Shown here piece after piece: positions 8,613-16,722 of a stretch of DNA of 64,000 bases. Position 1 is the first letter of the stretch. Each line of letters opens with the position of its first letter. The notes under the pieces were generated by a model. It ran no database searches. It was not told the origin of the DNA and was given only the letters and a program-made list of their open reading frames with translations. Origin of the DNA: Pandoraea sp. (GTDB taxonomy: Bacteria > Pseudomonadota > Gammaproteobacteria > Burkholderiales > Burkholderiaceae); the NCBI GenBank assembly GCA_031291335.1, contig JARLJF010000137.1, forward strand, positions 16,312-80,311, read 5' to 3'. A program made the position numbers and the translations under genes.

Positions 8613-9779
8613 TCAACGCGGCAGACTGTCACGCACGATCTGCGCGAAGTAACGCGCACCGAGCGGCAGAATCGTGTCGTTGAAGTCGTAGCAGGCGTTA
8701 TGCAACGGTATGGCGCCCGGTTCGTCGCCGCTGCCGTTGCCGATGAACGCGAAGTTGCCGGGCACGTGTTGCAAGAAAACGCCGAAGTCCTCCGACGCCA
8801 TCACCGGCGCCACCTCCGCATCGACCATCGCCTCACCGGCCACCGCTTGCGCGGCGCTCACCGCGAGCGCCGTGTTCTGGTCCCGGTTCACCGTCGGCGC
8901 GAACTCGTGCGTGTACTCGAATTCGCAATGCGCGCCGTGCATCGCGCACACGCCCAGGCAGATCTCGCGCATGCGCGTTTCGAGCAATTGCTGGACGTCT
9001 GGCGTGTAGCTGAGCGTATCGCCCTTGATGACGACGTTCGTCGGAATGGCGTTGCGAATCCCGTCGGTGATGAATTCCGTGCACGACACCACCGCCGATA
9101 CGCCCGGATCGACGTTACGCGACACCACCGTCTGGAGCGCCACCACGATCTGCGCACCGATCACTAACGGGTCGACGCCCATGTGCGGACGCGCCGCGTG
9201 CGTGCCTTTGCCGCGAATGCGAATGATGAAGTTGTCCTCGCTCGCCATGATGCCGCCGGAGCGCGTTGCGATGCGTCCCGTCGGAATTCCCGGCATATTG
9301 TGAACGCCGTAAATCGCATCGATGGGGAAGCGCTCAAGCAGTCCGTCGGCAATCATCGCCTTCGCGCCGCGACCGTGCTCCTCGGCAGGCTGGAAGATGA
9401 AACGCACCGTGCCGTTGAAGTCGCGCGACTCGGCCAGCAACTTCGCGGCGCCGAGCACCATCGACATGTGACCGTCGTGCCCACAGGCGTGCATCTTGCC
9501 CGGCACTTGCGACGCATAGTCGCGTCCCGGCGCTTGCTCGGCAATCATCAGCGCGTCCATGTCGGCCCGAATGCCGATCGCGCCGCTGCCATCGCCCACA
9601 CGCAGGTTCGCGACGATCCCGGTGCCGCCGATGCCGCGATGCACGTCCAGCCCGAGGCGCTCCAGAATCGTCGCAACCCTCTGCGACGTGCCGACCTCTT
9701 CGAAGCCGGTCTCCGGTTGCTGGTGGAACGCGTGCCGCCATCCCGCGAGCGCTTTGGCGAAGTCGATGTCCTGCGTCAT
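8613..9779 (-). CDS. M20-family amidohydrolase (HipO/IAA-amino-acid hydrolase type)
   Basis: A 388-residue M20D metallo-amidohydrolase. The zinc-site motifs are GIRADMDAL (about 68-76), MHACGHDGHMSM (about 94-105), QPAEEHGRGA (about 130-139) and a late MASEDFGVF (about 324-332). Such enzymes remove an acyl group from N-acyl amino acids (hippurate, N-acetyl or indole-acetyl conjugates). The ATG at 9779 has AAGGAG about 7 nt upstream. It is the last gene of a three-gene minus-strand run with diaminopropionate ammonia-lyase and a carbamoyl-amino-acid hydrolase, so an amide of diaminopropionate or a relative is a plausible but unproven substrate. Confidence 0.82.
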   Translation of the reverse strand: MTQDIDFAKALAGWRHAFHQQPETGFEEVGTSQRVATILERLGLDVHRGIGGTGIVANLRVGDGSGAIGIRADMDALMIAEQAPGRDYASQVPGKMHACGHDGHMSMVLGAAKLLAESRDFNGTVRFIFQPAEEHGRGAKAMIADGLLERFPIDAIYGVHNMPGIPTGRIATRSGGIMASEDNFIIRIRGKGTHAARPHMGVDPLVIGAQIVVALQTVVSRNVDPGVSAVVSCTEFITDGIRNAIPTNVVIKGDTLSYTPDVQQLLETRMREICLGVCAMHGAHCEFEYTHEFAPTVNRDQNTALAVSAAQAVAGEAMVDAEVAPVMASEDFGVFLQHVPGNFAFIGNGSGDEPGAIPLHNACYDFNDTILPLGARYFAQIVRDSLPR

Positions 9780-9835
9780 GTGAGGCTCCTTTTCCTGCTC
9801 ATTTACCCGATTAGCCGCTGCGTTCGCTAACGCGT

Positions 9836-11104
9836 TCAGCCTGCCAGCCACGCCTGCTGACGCTGCGCGACAGACGTCGCCGGCTCGCCGACGAGTTCCG
9901 CGTACACCGACGGCGCCGTTGCCCCTTCTGTGCTGATCAGCAGGACGCGCGAGTCTGCCGTCAGGCCAATGGCCGACGCCATCTCGGGCGTTGCCGCGAC
10001 CTGCATCAACCCGGCCAGACCGGCTACGCCCGACTCACCGGCCACGAACGGCACATCGTTTTCGCTACCCCGCGCCAGACGCTGCATCGCCTCGACGGCC
10101 TGCGCATCGGCGACGGTCATGAACGCGTCAACCGAAGGCTGCAAGAATCGCCACGCAAGAGGCGACGTCTCGCCGCACGCCAAACCGGCCATCACCGAAT
10201 CGACCGTTCCGGACGCCGAAGCCACCTGACCCGCGAGTGCGCTTTGGTACAGACAATCGGCTTGCTCCGGCTCTACCACCACGAACGTCGGACGCTGTGC
10301 GCCCCAGCGTTCCCAGAGGTAACTCGCAACGCCTGCGGCCAACCCGCCTACGCCGCCTTGCAGGAAGACGTGCGTCACGGGGCAGGCATCGTCGCGGCGT
10401 ACTTCGGCATCTGCGTCTACACCTGCATCTGCGTCTGTCTCCGTGCCACCCAATGCTTCGACGACTTCGGCGGCGATCGTCGCGTAGCCCTGCATCACGT
10501 CGCGCGGGATGATTTCGTAACCATGGTAGGACGTATCCGAAACCACGTACCAACCATGACGCGCCGCCAGCGCCGCCGCCTCTTCCACCGAGGCGTCGTA
10601 GTTACCGGCGATGCGCACGATCCCGGCGCCGTATGCCGCGATCGCCTGCTCGCGCTCGTCGCTCACTTGCGCATGCAACACGATCACGCAGCGGCACCCG
10701 ATGCTCTGGGCGGCAGCGGCCAGCGCACGGCCGTGATTGCCGTCCGTCGCACTGATGGCAGTGAAACCTTGCAGCGCCTCGCGATGCTCACCGTTGAGCA
10801 GCGTCTGTGCCGTGAAGCCGTGCCCCACGAACTTGCGCAGCAGCAGTCGAACGAGCGCGATCGGCGCACCGAGCGCCTTGAAACTGCCAAGTGAGGAACG
10901 CAGTGCTTCGTCCTTCACGATCACGCTGCGCACGCCCAGCGACGCGGCAAGATCGGGCAACGTGCGCAACGGCGTATTGCCGGGCGTCAGCCCGTTCCAA
11001 TGGGCGAGCCAGTCGCGGCTCTCCTGCGCACGAGCGATGCTCATGATGTCCTGAAGATCCGCCGGGTACGGCGCGCGCACGGCATGAGGATTGGCGTACA
11101 GCAT
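9836..11104 (-). CDS. dpaL: Diaminopropionate ammonia-lyase
   Basis: A 422-residue fold-type II PLP enzyme resembling E. coli YgeX. It breaks 2,3-diaminopropionate to pyruvate and two ammonia. The PLP lysine is K76 in LGSFKALGA, close to K77 of E. coli; ATDGNHGRALA and the phosphate-binding loop FLQGGVGGLAAGVASY are present. The ATG at 11104 has GGAG upstream and gives the usual MLYANP-type N-terminus. The stop of the upstream hydrolase gene lies 40 bp away, so the genes are probably cotranscribed. An aspartate-rich stretch near residue 230 comes from a short duplication (10407-10436). Confidence 0.86.
   Translation of the reverse strand: MLYANPHAVRAPYPADLQDIMSIARAQESRDWLAHWNGLTPGNTPLRTLPDLAASLGVRSVIVKDEALRSSLGSFKALGAPIALVRLLLRKFVGHGFTAQTLLNGEHREALQGFTAISATDGNHGRALAAAAQSIGCRCVIVLHAQVSDEREQAIAAYGAGIVRIAGNYDASVEEAAALAARHGWYVVSDTSYHGYEIIPRDVMQGYATIAAEVVEALGGTETDADAGVDADAEVRRDDACPVTHVFLQGGVGGLAAGVASYLWERWGAQRPTFVVVEPEQADCLYQSALAGQVASASGTVDSVMAGLACGETSPLAWRFLQPSVDAFMTVADAQAVEAMQRLARGSENDVPFVAGESGVAGLAGLMQVAATPEMASAIGLTADSRVLLISTEGATAPSVYAELVGEPATSVAQRQQAWLAG
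10407..10436 (+). repeat. 12-bp direct repeat at 18-bp period inside dpaL
   Basis: GCATCTGCGTCT occurs at 10407-10418 and 10425-10436. On the coding strand it encodes two copies of an Asp-Ala-Asp-Ala unit (TDADAG then VDADAE). The period is a whole number of codons, so the frame is kept. Confidence 0.8.
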
Positions 11105-11144
11105 GGGGGGCTCCGGTATTACGTTCTCAGGGGGGCTAACCAAC

Positions 11145-12416
11145 TTACAGATTCACGCCGAGACGTTGCGCGACAACGTCGAGCAGCACTTCGGCACCGC
11201 GCACCAGTTGGTCGTCGTCGGTATGCTCGCGCGGGTTGTGGCTGATGCCGCCACGGCTCGGTACGAAGATCATCGCCGCCGGGGCGATACGCGCGATCAT
11301 CTGCGCGTCGTGCCCCGCGCCGGAAGTCATGCGCTTGTACGAGAGACCGCGACGCTTGACGCTCGCTTCGATGACGTCGGCCAACGCCGCGTTGAAGACC
11401 ACGGGCGTGAAACGCGCGAGACGTTCGGTTGAAACGCGGACACCCTCTTCCTCTGCGATCGTCTCGAGGAATTGCGAGAGCTTCGCTTCGCTCGCCGCCA
11501 GACGCTGCTCGTCCGGGTCACGCATGTCGACCGTGAACACGGCTTTACGCGGAATCACGTTGATAACGCCCGGCTCGACCTGAAACGTGCCGACGGTCGC
11601 CAGCGTGGTGCCCGATTCGACCGCGATGCGACGCAGTTCGGCGACCGTGGCGGCCGCGACATAGCCGGCATCGTGACGCAAGCGCGTCGGCGTCGTGCCT
11701 GCATGATTGGCATTGCCCTGCACGGTGATCTGCTGCCACGAAATTCCCTGCAAGTTCTCGACGACGCCGATCTCAAGCCCTTCCGCTTCAAGAATCGGCC
11801 CCTGCTCGATATGCAGCTCGAGATACTCGTGCGGTACGAGCGTGCCCGGCGCCATCTCACCGGCGTAGCCGATACGCACGAGTTCGTCGCCCAGACGCGC
11901 GCCGTCGGTGCCCACGGCATCGAGCGCCTCATCGAGCGGCAAGCCACCCGCGTGCACCAGCGATCCCATCATGTCCGGATGAAAGCGCGCGCCTTCCTCG
12001 TTGGTAAACGCCACCACAGTGATCGGACGCGACGGCACGATGCCCGCGTCGCGGAACGCCCGTGCGACGGCCAGACCGCCCAGCACGCCGTAGCAGCCAT
12101 CCAGCGCACCGGCATTGATGACGGTGTCGATATGCGAGCCCATCATGAGCGGGCGCGGCGTCTCGCCCAAAGCGTCGTTCTCAGCCGACGGGAGCGTGCC
12201 GAAGATGTTGCCGATGCGATCGATCTGCACCTCGAGATCAAGTTCGCGCATCCATGCGACCACCTGATCGCGGCCGGCCTTTTCGGCATCGGAGAGGGCA
12301 ACGCGGGTGCGTCCGCCCGCGACGGGATCGGCCCCGATCTCGCCCAGTTCACGAAGTTGTTGCAGCAGAACCGGACCATTCAGTTGGAGGACAGCAGGGG
12401 CATTCGTTTCGGACAT
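11145..12416 (-). CDS. N-carbamoyl-L-amino-acid hydrolase / allantoate amidohydrolase family
   Basis: A 423-residue M20C amidohydrolase of the HyuC/AllC/beta-ureidopropionase type. Metal-binding motifs: MGSHIDTVINAGALDGCYG (about 92-110), AFTNEEGARF (about 134-143), LELHIEQGPILE (about 200-211) and the C-terminal SGAGHDAQMIAR with GGISHNPREHT. Family members hydrolyse the ureido bond of carbamoyl amino acids, allantoate or ureidopropionate, giving ammonia and CO2. It is first in the minus-strand run leading to dpaL and the M20D hydrolase and is divergent from an Lrp-type regulator. The exact substrate is not readable from sequence. Confidence 0.82.
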   Translation of the reverse strand: MSETNAPAVLQLNGPVLLQQLRELGEIGADPVAGGRTRVALSDAEKAGRDQVVAWMRELDLEVQIDRIGNIFGTLPSAENDALGETPRPLMMGSHIDTVINAGALDGCYGVLGGLAVARAFRDAGIVPSRPITVVAFTNEEGARFHPDMMGSLVHAGGLPLDEALDAVGTDGARLGDELVRIGYAGEMAPGTLVPHEYLELHIEQGPILEAEGLEIGVVENLQGISWQQITVQGNANHAGTTPTRLRHDAGYVAAATVAELRRIAVESGTTLATVGTFQVEPGVINVIPRKAVFTVDMRDPDEQRLAASEAKLSQFLETIAEEEGVRVSTERLARFTPVVFNAALADVIEASVKRRGLSYKRMTSGAGHDAQMIARIAPAAMIFVPSRGGISHNPREHTDDDQLVRGAEVLLDVVAQRLGVNL

Positions 12417-12528
12417 GAGTCAGTCGGCGTCAATCGTTTTTGTAGGGATATCCGGGCTGGCGCCCGAGCTTGCCTCCGATCTCATCGCGTTCGCGGGTCG
12501 CCGCTAGCGGAGTATCATCGGACAGCCT

Positions 12529-12539
12529 GAATAATATTC
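12529..12539 (+). promoter_or_regulatory. Candidate Lrp/AsnC operator
   Basis: GAATA-A-TATTC at 12529-12539 is a perfect inverted repeat about a single central base, in the 182-bp divergent region between the hydrolase (start 12416) and the Lrp-type gene (start 12599). AT-rich short palindromes of this kind are typical Lrp/AsnC sites. Confidence 0.4.
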
Positions 12540-12598
12540 CGTGGAGCGCGTAGGATTAACGCGTTTTGGGCGTCCGAATCGAATTTTTATTGCGCACC

Positions 12599-13072
12599 AT
12601 GAGCCTCGACAGTTATGACATCGCCCTGCTCGCGGCGATTCAGCAAGACGCCACAACGCCCCAGCATGCGCTCGGGGCACAGGTCAATCTGTCGTCTGCG
12701 GCAGTAAACCGGCGGCTGAAGAAGCTCGCCGACGAAGGCGTGATGCGCCAGACCATCTCGCTGATCGACCAGGCGAGCGTCGGCTACCCGCTCACGATCA
12801 TCACCGAGGTCGAAGTCGAGAACGAGCGGCTCGACTTGCTCGACGCCATGAAGCGCAGCTTTCTGGCATGCCCGCAGGTGCAGCAGTGCTACTACGTCGC
12901 GGGGGAATGCGACTTCGTGGTCATCATGGTCGTGCAGAACATGGCCCAGTACACGGAACTCACGCGCGCCCTCTTCTTCGAGAGCAACAACGTCAAGCGC
13001 TTCAAGACGCTGGTCTCGATGAGCAACGTGAAGGTCGGGCTGGAGGTGCCGCTGGACGCCGCCGCAAACTGA
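12599..13072 (+). CDS. Lrp/AsnC-family transcriptional regulator
   Basis: A 157-residue regulator with an N-terminal helix-turn-helix (about 5-60, LSSAAVNRRLKKLADEGVMR) and a C-terminal RAM ligand/oligomerisation domain (about 68-145). The ATG at 12599 gives the usual 'LDxxDxxLLxxIQ' start; an upstream TTG at 12566 would add 11 residues. It is divergent from the carbamoyl-hydrolase / dpaL / M20 genes and is their likely amino-acid-responsive regulator. Confidence 0.85.
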   Translation: MSLDSYDIALLAAIQQDATTPQHALGAQVNLSSAAVNRRLKKLADEGVMRQTISLIDQASVGYPLTIITEVEVENERLDLLDAMKRSFLACPQVQQCYYVAGECDFVVIMVVQNMAQYTELTRALFFESNNVKRFKTLVSMSNVKVGLEVPLDAAAN

Positions 13073-13114
13073 TACCTGCGACGGCGCGGGCGTCGTTGAA
13101 CGTGCGATGAAAGC

Positions 13115-14266
13115 TCAGAACTTGTGCCGTACGCCGGCCGTGACGTACATCTGCGAATTGGTGCCGGCGTCGACGTAGACTGTGGCAATCGCCGCCTGCG
13201 CAGGCCCGATACCGTTGTAGCCGGTAGCATGCGCGTACGTGACCACGCAGAAGAGATCGGTGCGCTTGCTCAGGCTGTAATCGGCGGCCGCGCTCACCTG
13301 GTGGTAATGCGCGGACGAATCGCCCGACGCGTTCAGATAGTCGTATCCCGTCTGCAAAGCCAGCGCGGGAGAGACCTGCCAGACGCCATAGATGCCGTAG
13401 CTATCGTAGCGTTGCGTCGTCCGAAAGGTCGATGCGGCGTCGGCGTTGTAATACGACTGGCTGTAATAACCGCCGAGCGTAACGTTGCCGAAAGTGTAAC
13501 GTCCGCCAGCACGATAGATGTCGATGGACTTGGCGCTGGCATAGGCGCGGTTCACTGCGCTGATAAAGAAGGCATCGGTGCTGCTCGACGGACGTGTCAC
13601 AGCGCTGCTGTTGCCATTGTCGATGTGCAGATACCCCGCCGCCACGCGTGCCGGGCCAAAGGTGTATGAGCCCGCCACGCTGTACGTCTGCCCGGACGCG
13701 ACCGCTCCCGCGATGCCACCGAACGCGTACATCCCCTCGACCTGCACTCCACGCCAGAGCGGGCTGGTCCATTTCACTGAATTGTTGATTCGCGCGGTGT
13801 TCTGCGAGTTATCGACGTCACCGGGCGCAGTCCAGTAACCCGCCACGAAGAAGTTGCCTTGCGTGGGCAGCACCTGATCGATCAGCGGATCGTATTGACG
13901 TCCGATCAACACCGAACCCCATTCCCGGCTCGTCAGACCGACATACGCCTGCCGACCGAACTCACGCGAGCCCTGCAACAGTCGTCCGTTGGTCGAATCG
14001 AAGCCGTTCTCCAGTTTGAAGACGGATTGCAGCCCGCCGCCCAGATCTTCGGTGCCCGTCAGTCCCCATCGGGTGCCGAGGCCGTTGCCGGTGACCATCG
14101 ATATCTGGCTCTGCTTTCCCCCCGCATGATTGACGTACTGCAAGCTGGTGTCGATGATGCCGTACAGCGTGACCGAACTCTGCGCCTGCGCAACGCTCGG
14201 CATCACGCCAACGGCACCCAGCAGCATACCTGCCGCAAGCGGCATCTTCTTCAATAAATTTCGCAT
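13115..14266 (-). CDS. General outer-membrane porin (Burkholderia-type, Gram-negative porin family)
   Basis: A 383-residue trimeric-porin-type protein. A cleavable signal peptide ends near residue 28 (GVMPSVAQAQSS). The mature start SSVTLYGIIDTSLQYVNHAGG is the hallmark of the Bordetella/Burkholderia porins, and the chain ends in an aromatic (VTAGVRHKF), as needed for BAM-dependent insertion. PRLQ-like loops and alternating beta strands run throughout. It is monocistronic, convergent with the Lrp gene 42 bp away. Solute specificity cannot be predicted. Confidence 0.9.
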   Translation of the reverse strand: MRNLLKKMPLAAGMLLGAVGVMPSVAQAQSSVTLYGIIDTSLQYVNHAGGKQSQISMVTGNGLGTRWGLTGTEDLGGGLQSVFKLENGFDSTNGRLLQGSREFGRQAYVGLTSREWGSVLIGRQYDPLIDQVLPTQGNFFVAGYWTAPGDVDNSQNTARINNSVKWTSPLWRGVQVEGMYAFGGIAGAVASGQTYSVAGSYTFGPARVAAGYLHIDNGNSSAVTRPSSSTDAFFISAVNRAYASAKSIDIYRAGGRYTFGNVTLGGYYSQSYYNADAASTFRTTQRYDSYGIYGVWQVSPALALQTGYDYLNASGDSSAHYHQVSAAADYSLSKRTDLFCVVTYAHATGYNGIGPAQAAIATVYVDAGTNSQMYVTAGVRHKF

Positions 14267-14288
14267 AACTAATTAAATTGACAACGGA

Positions 14289-14308
14289 TGACGAATTTTC
14301 ATTCGTCA
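14289..14308 (-). other. Inverted repeat upstream of the porin
   Basis: TGACGAAT (14289-14296) and ATTCGTCA (14301-14308) pair perfectly around TTTC in the 78-bp space between the HD-protein stop and the porin start. It may be an operator for the porin or an end-of-operon hairpin; no T-run follows on the minus strand. Confidence 0.4.
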
Positions 14309-14344
14309 GCGTTATAGGGTCAGGAGGTCAGGGGCTTTGACGGA

Positions 14345-15070
14345 TCAGTCGTGCCTGCCGGGCGATATTTCGTCACGCAACAAGTCGAGATAGGCGCGCA
14401 TGGTGGCAATGCGGTGTTCGCCGATCCGTTGCGCCTTTGCTGTCGTCAGCCCTTCGGTCAGGCGAAGCAGCTTGGTTTCGAAATGGTCGAGCGCGAAGCG
14501 GCGATCGTCGAGACTGCGGTTTGCCGCAAACGGGTCGAGCGGGTCGTACAGACGCGAGCCGCTGCGCCCGGCCACGTAGAACGTTCGCGCGATGCCGATG
14601 GCGCCGATGGCGTCGAGGCGGTCGGCGTCACGCAGCACGCAAGCCTCAAGCGTTCGCGGTTCGATACCGGCTGAGAAGCTATGCGCCTCGATGACGTGCG
14701 CCGTCGCGTCGACGCGCTCGGCAGGCCACCCCAGCGTGTGCAGAACGCCGCTCGCCTTCTCGGCCGACAGCCGGGATGCCTGCGCGCGGCGCGGGTCCGT
14801 CTTTTCGACCTGAACGCAGTCGTGCATCAGCGTGGCCACGGCCAGCATCTCCAGATCGATGGCGGGCTCCTCGGCAGCAATCTCGTTGATCAGCTTCCAC
14901 ACGCGAATCAGGTGCGACCAGTCGTGCGAGCCGTCTTCACGACTGTCGGTATCGTGGCGCTCGTTCGTCGTTGCTGTCGGATCGAGCGTGTCGAGCGTGT
15001 CGAGTACCGCGACGATGACATCGCCATGAGGGAAGAAGGCTTGCGCCAACAGCGTAGTCGATGCATTCAT
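14345..15070 (-). CDS. HD-domain phosphohydrolase (YedJ-like)
   Basis: A 241-residue HD-superfamily protein. Metal-ligand motifs are HDWSHLIRVWKL (about 48-59), VATLMHDCVQV (the HD pair, about 79-88) and VLRDADRLDAIGAIGIAR (about 144-161). This order matches E. coli YedJ-type proteins, presumed metal-dependent nucleotide or phosphate-ester hydrolases. The ATG at 15070 lies 5 bp after the phosphatase stop codon (15076), so the two are cotranscribed. An upstream start at 15208 would run inside the phosphatase gene and is rejected. Confidence 0.8.
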   Translation of the reverse strand: MNASTTLLAQAFFPHGDVIVAVLDTLDTLDPTATTNERHDTDSREDGSHDWSHLIRVWKLINEIAAEEPAIDLEMLAVATLMHDCVQVEKTDPRRAQASRLSAEKASGVLHTLGWPAERVDATAHVIEAHSFSAGIEPRTLEACVLRDADRLDAIGAIGIARTFYVAGRSGSRLYDPLDPFAANRSLDDRRFALDHFETKLLRLTEGLTTAKAQRIGEHRIATMRAYLDLLRDEISPGRHD

Positions 15071-15075
15071 GACGT

Positions 15076-16608
15076 TCAGATTTCCAGTGCGCCGGTCCGG
15101 CCGTTCTCGATCACGAAGCGTTTGCTCGTGCGAACGTTGCCACCGGGCTTGTCGGTAAAGTCGATGGTGCGCAGGTCGGTGAGCAATTCGTTCTCCGTCA
15201 CCGTGCATCGCATGTAGCCGCGCTGCGTACTTTCGAAGTAATTCACGTGGGGATTGTGGGGCATGCCCTGCGCCATCGGCTGCGCGAGCGGTTCGGGCCA
15301 GAGCGCGCTGATGGACGTGCCGACCAGTTCGGTCATGGGTGCCGTGCGCGAGTCATCGCCCACATTGCGCACGACAGACGACACCATGTACGAGTGAATG
15401 TCGCCGGACAGCGAGACCGGATTGGGCACCTTGGCGGCCACGAGTTGGTCCAGAATGCGATTGCGCTCGGCCGGATAGCCGTCCCACGATTGCAGGTAAC
15501 GATAAAGCTCGCCATTGTGCTGCATGTCGAACGGCGTCATTTTGACCGTCGACGCGATGATGTTCCAACGCGCGGGCGTCTTTTGCAGGCGGTCTGCCAG
15601 CCAGAGTTCCTGCCCTCGACCGAGCATTGAACGCTCCGATGTCTCACTGCTGGCACAGGCGCGCTCGTACACGCCGAACGCGAATCGCCCGTCCGACTCG
15701 GCCGCGCACGGCGTTTCCGAATCACGGAACTGGCGCGTGTCGGGAATGGTGATGCGCATGAGCGCGCCGATGTCATAGCCGCGCTGAATCTGCATCGCCG
15801 CAGACGCTGGCGACGGGGCGTAGCGCACCGGCTGAAACTCGTACCACGCCTGATAGGCCGCCGCGCGACGCTTGAGCAAGGTAACGTCGCCGGTGTCGTC
15901 TTCGAGGGCGTCGTGATTGTCGAGCGTCAGAATGAACGGCAGCGTTTCATGTGCGCGTCGCAATGCCGCGTCAGACTTGTACAGCGCGTGACGGCGACGA
16001 TAGTCGTCGAGCGTCATCGGTAATTCGCGGCGCTCGTGCTCTCGCACGCCCCCGCCCCGGCTAACGTCGTAGATGTAGTCGCCAACGTGCATCACGAACG
16101 ACGGATCGTCGGCAGCCATGCCGTCGTAGGCATCGAAGTAGCCCTGCTCCCAGTTCTGGCAAGACACGACGTTGAAGCGGAAGCGGGAAATGTGGCCGGT
16201 TTCGGCAGGCAGTGTGCGCGTGCGGCCGACGGGGCTGAGTTCGCTCCCGCAGCGAAAGGCGTACCAGTATTCGCGATCGGGCGACAAACCGGCGACGTCG
16301 ACGTGCACGGAATGCCCGAACGCCGGTTGTGCCACCGCCACGCCGCGCCGGACGACCTTGGTCAGACGGCGGTCGGTCGCGACGACCCATTCGACGTCCA
16401 CGGGTTGCCGCGAGACCGGCGTGGTGTCGCGGGTATCGCGCGCCAGACGTGTCCAGAGGACGACAGCGTCCGAGGTCGGATCGCCACTGGCGACCGAGAA
16501 CGGGAACGACGTGCCGTGCGAGACGGATCGCGCATTGGAATGCCGGATGATGACCGCGGGAGCCCCCACGAGAATGCCGGTGCCAGCCAGAAAGGTACGA
16601 CGCTTCAT
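15076..16608 (-). CDS. phoD: Alkaline phosphatase D (PhoD family), Tat-exported
   Basis: A 510-residue PhoD-like metallophosphatase. The N-terminus MKRRTFLAGTGILVGAP is a twin-arginine (Tat) signal. The N-terminal beta domain (FSVASGDPTSDAVVLWTRLAR, about 37-57) is followed by the phosphoesterase core with FNVVSCQNWEQGYFDAYDGM, VMHVGDYIYDVSRGG, LDNHDALEDDTGDV and VSLSGDIHSY. It hydrolyses phosphate mono- and diesters in the periplasm, so it fits phosphate scavenging. It forms an operon with the HD protein and is divergent from a LacI regulator, which suggests carbon- rather than phosphate-responsive control. Confidence 0.9.
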   Translation of the reverse strand: MKRRTFLAGTGILVGAPAVIIRHSNARSVSHGTSFPFSVASGDPTSDAVVLWTRLARDTRDTTPVSRQPVDVEWVVATDRRLTKVVRRGVAVAQPAFGHSVHVDVAGLSPDREYWYAFRCGSELSPVGRTRTLPAETGHISRFRFNVVSCQNWEQGYFDAYDGMAADDPSFVMHVGDYIYDVSRGGGVREHERRELPMTLDDYRRRHALYKSDAALRRAHETLPFILTLDNHDALEDDTGDVTLLKRRAAAYQAWYEFQPVRYAPSPASAAMQIQRGYDIGALMRITIPDTRQFRDSETPCAAESDGRFAFGVYERACASSETSERSMLGRGQELWLADRLQKTPARWNIIASTVKMTPFDMQHNGELYRYLQSWDGYPAERNRILDQLVAAKVPNPVSLSGDIHSYMVSSVVRNVGDDSRTAPMTELVGTSISALWPEPLAQPMAQGMPHNPHVNYFESTQRGYMRCTVTENELLTDLRTIDFTDKPGGNVRTSKRFVIENGRTGALEI

Positions 16609-16659
16609 TGCAATTACCCTTTACACTGCGAATGCGTCGAAGTATAAATTTCGGATCAT

Positions 16660-16673
16660 GTCATACGTATGAC
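16660..16673 (+). promoter_or_regulatory. Palindromic LacI-family operator
   Basis: GTCATACGTATGAC is a perfect 14-bp palindrome with the central CG step favoured by LacI/GalR regulators. It sits in the middle of the 114-bp divergent region between phoD (start 16608) and the LacI gene (start 16723), so one site could control both. Confidence 0.6.
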
Positions 16674-16722
16674 TGACGGATTTTAACCACGAATCACACT
16701 TTTTAGAAGTTTCAACGCACGG

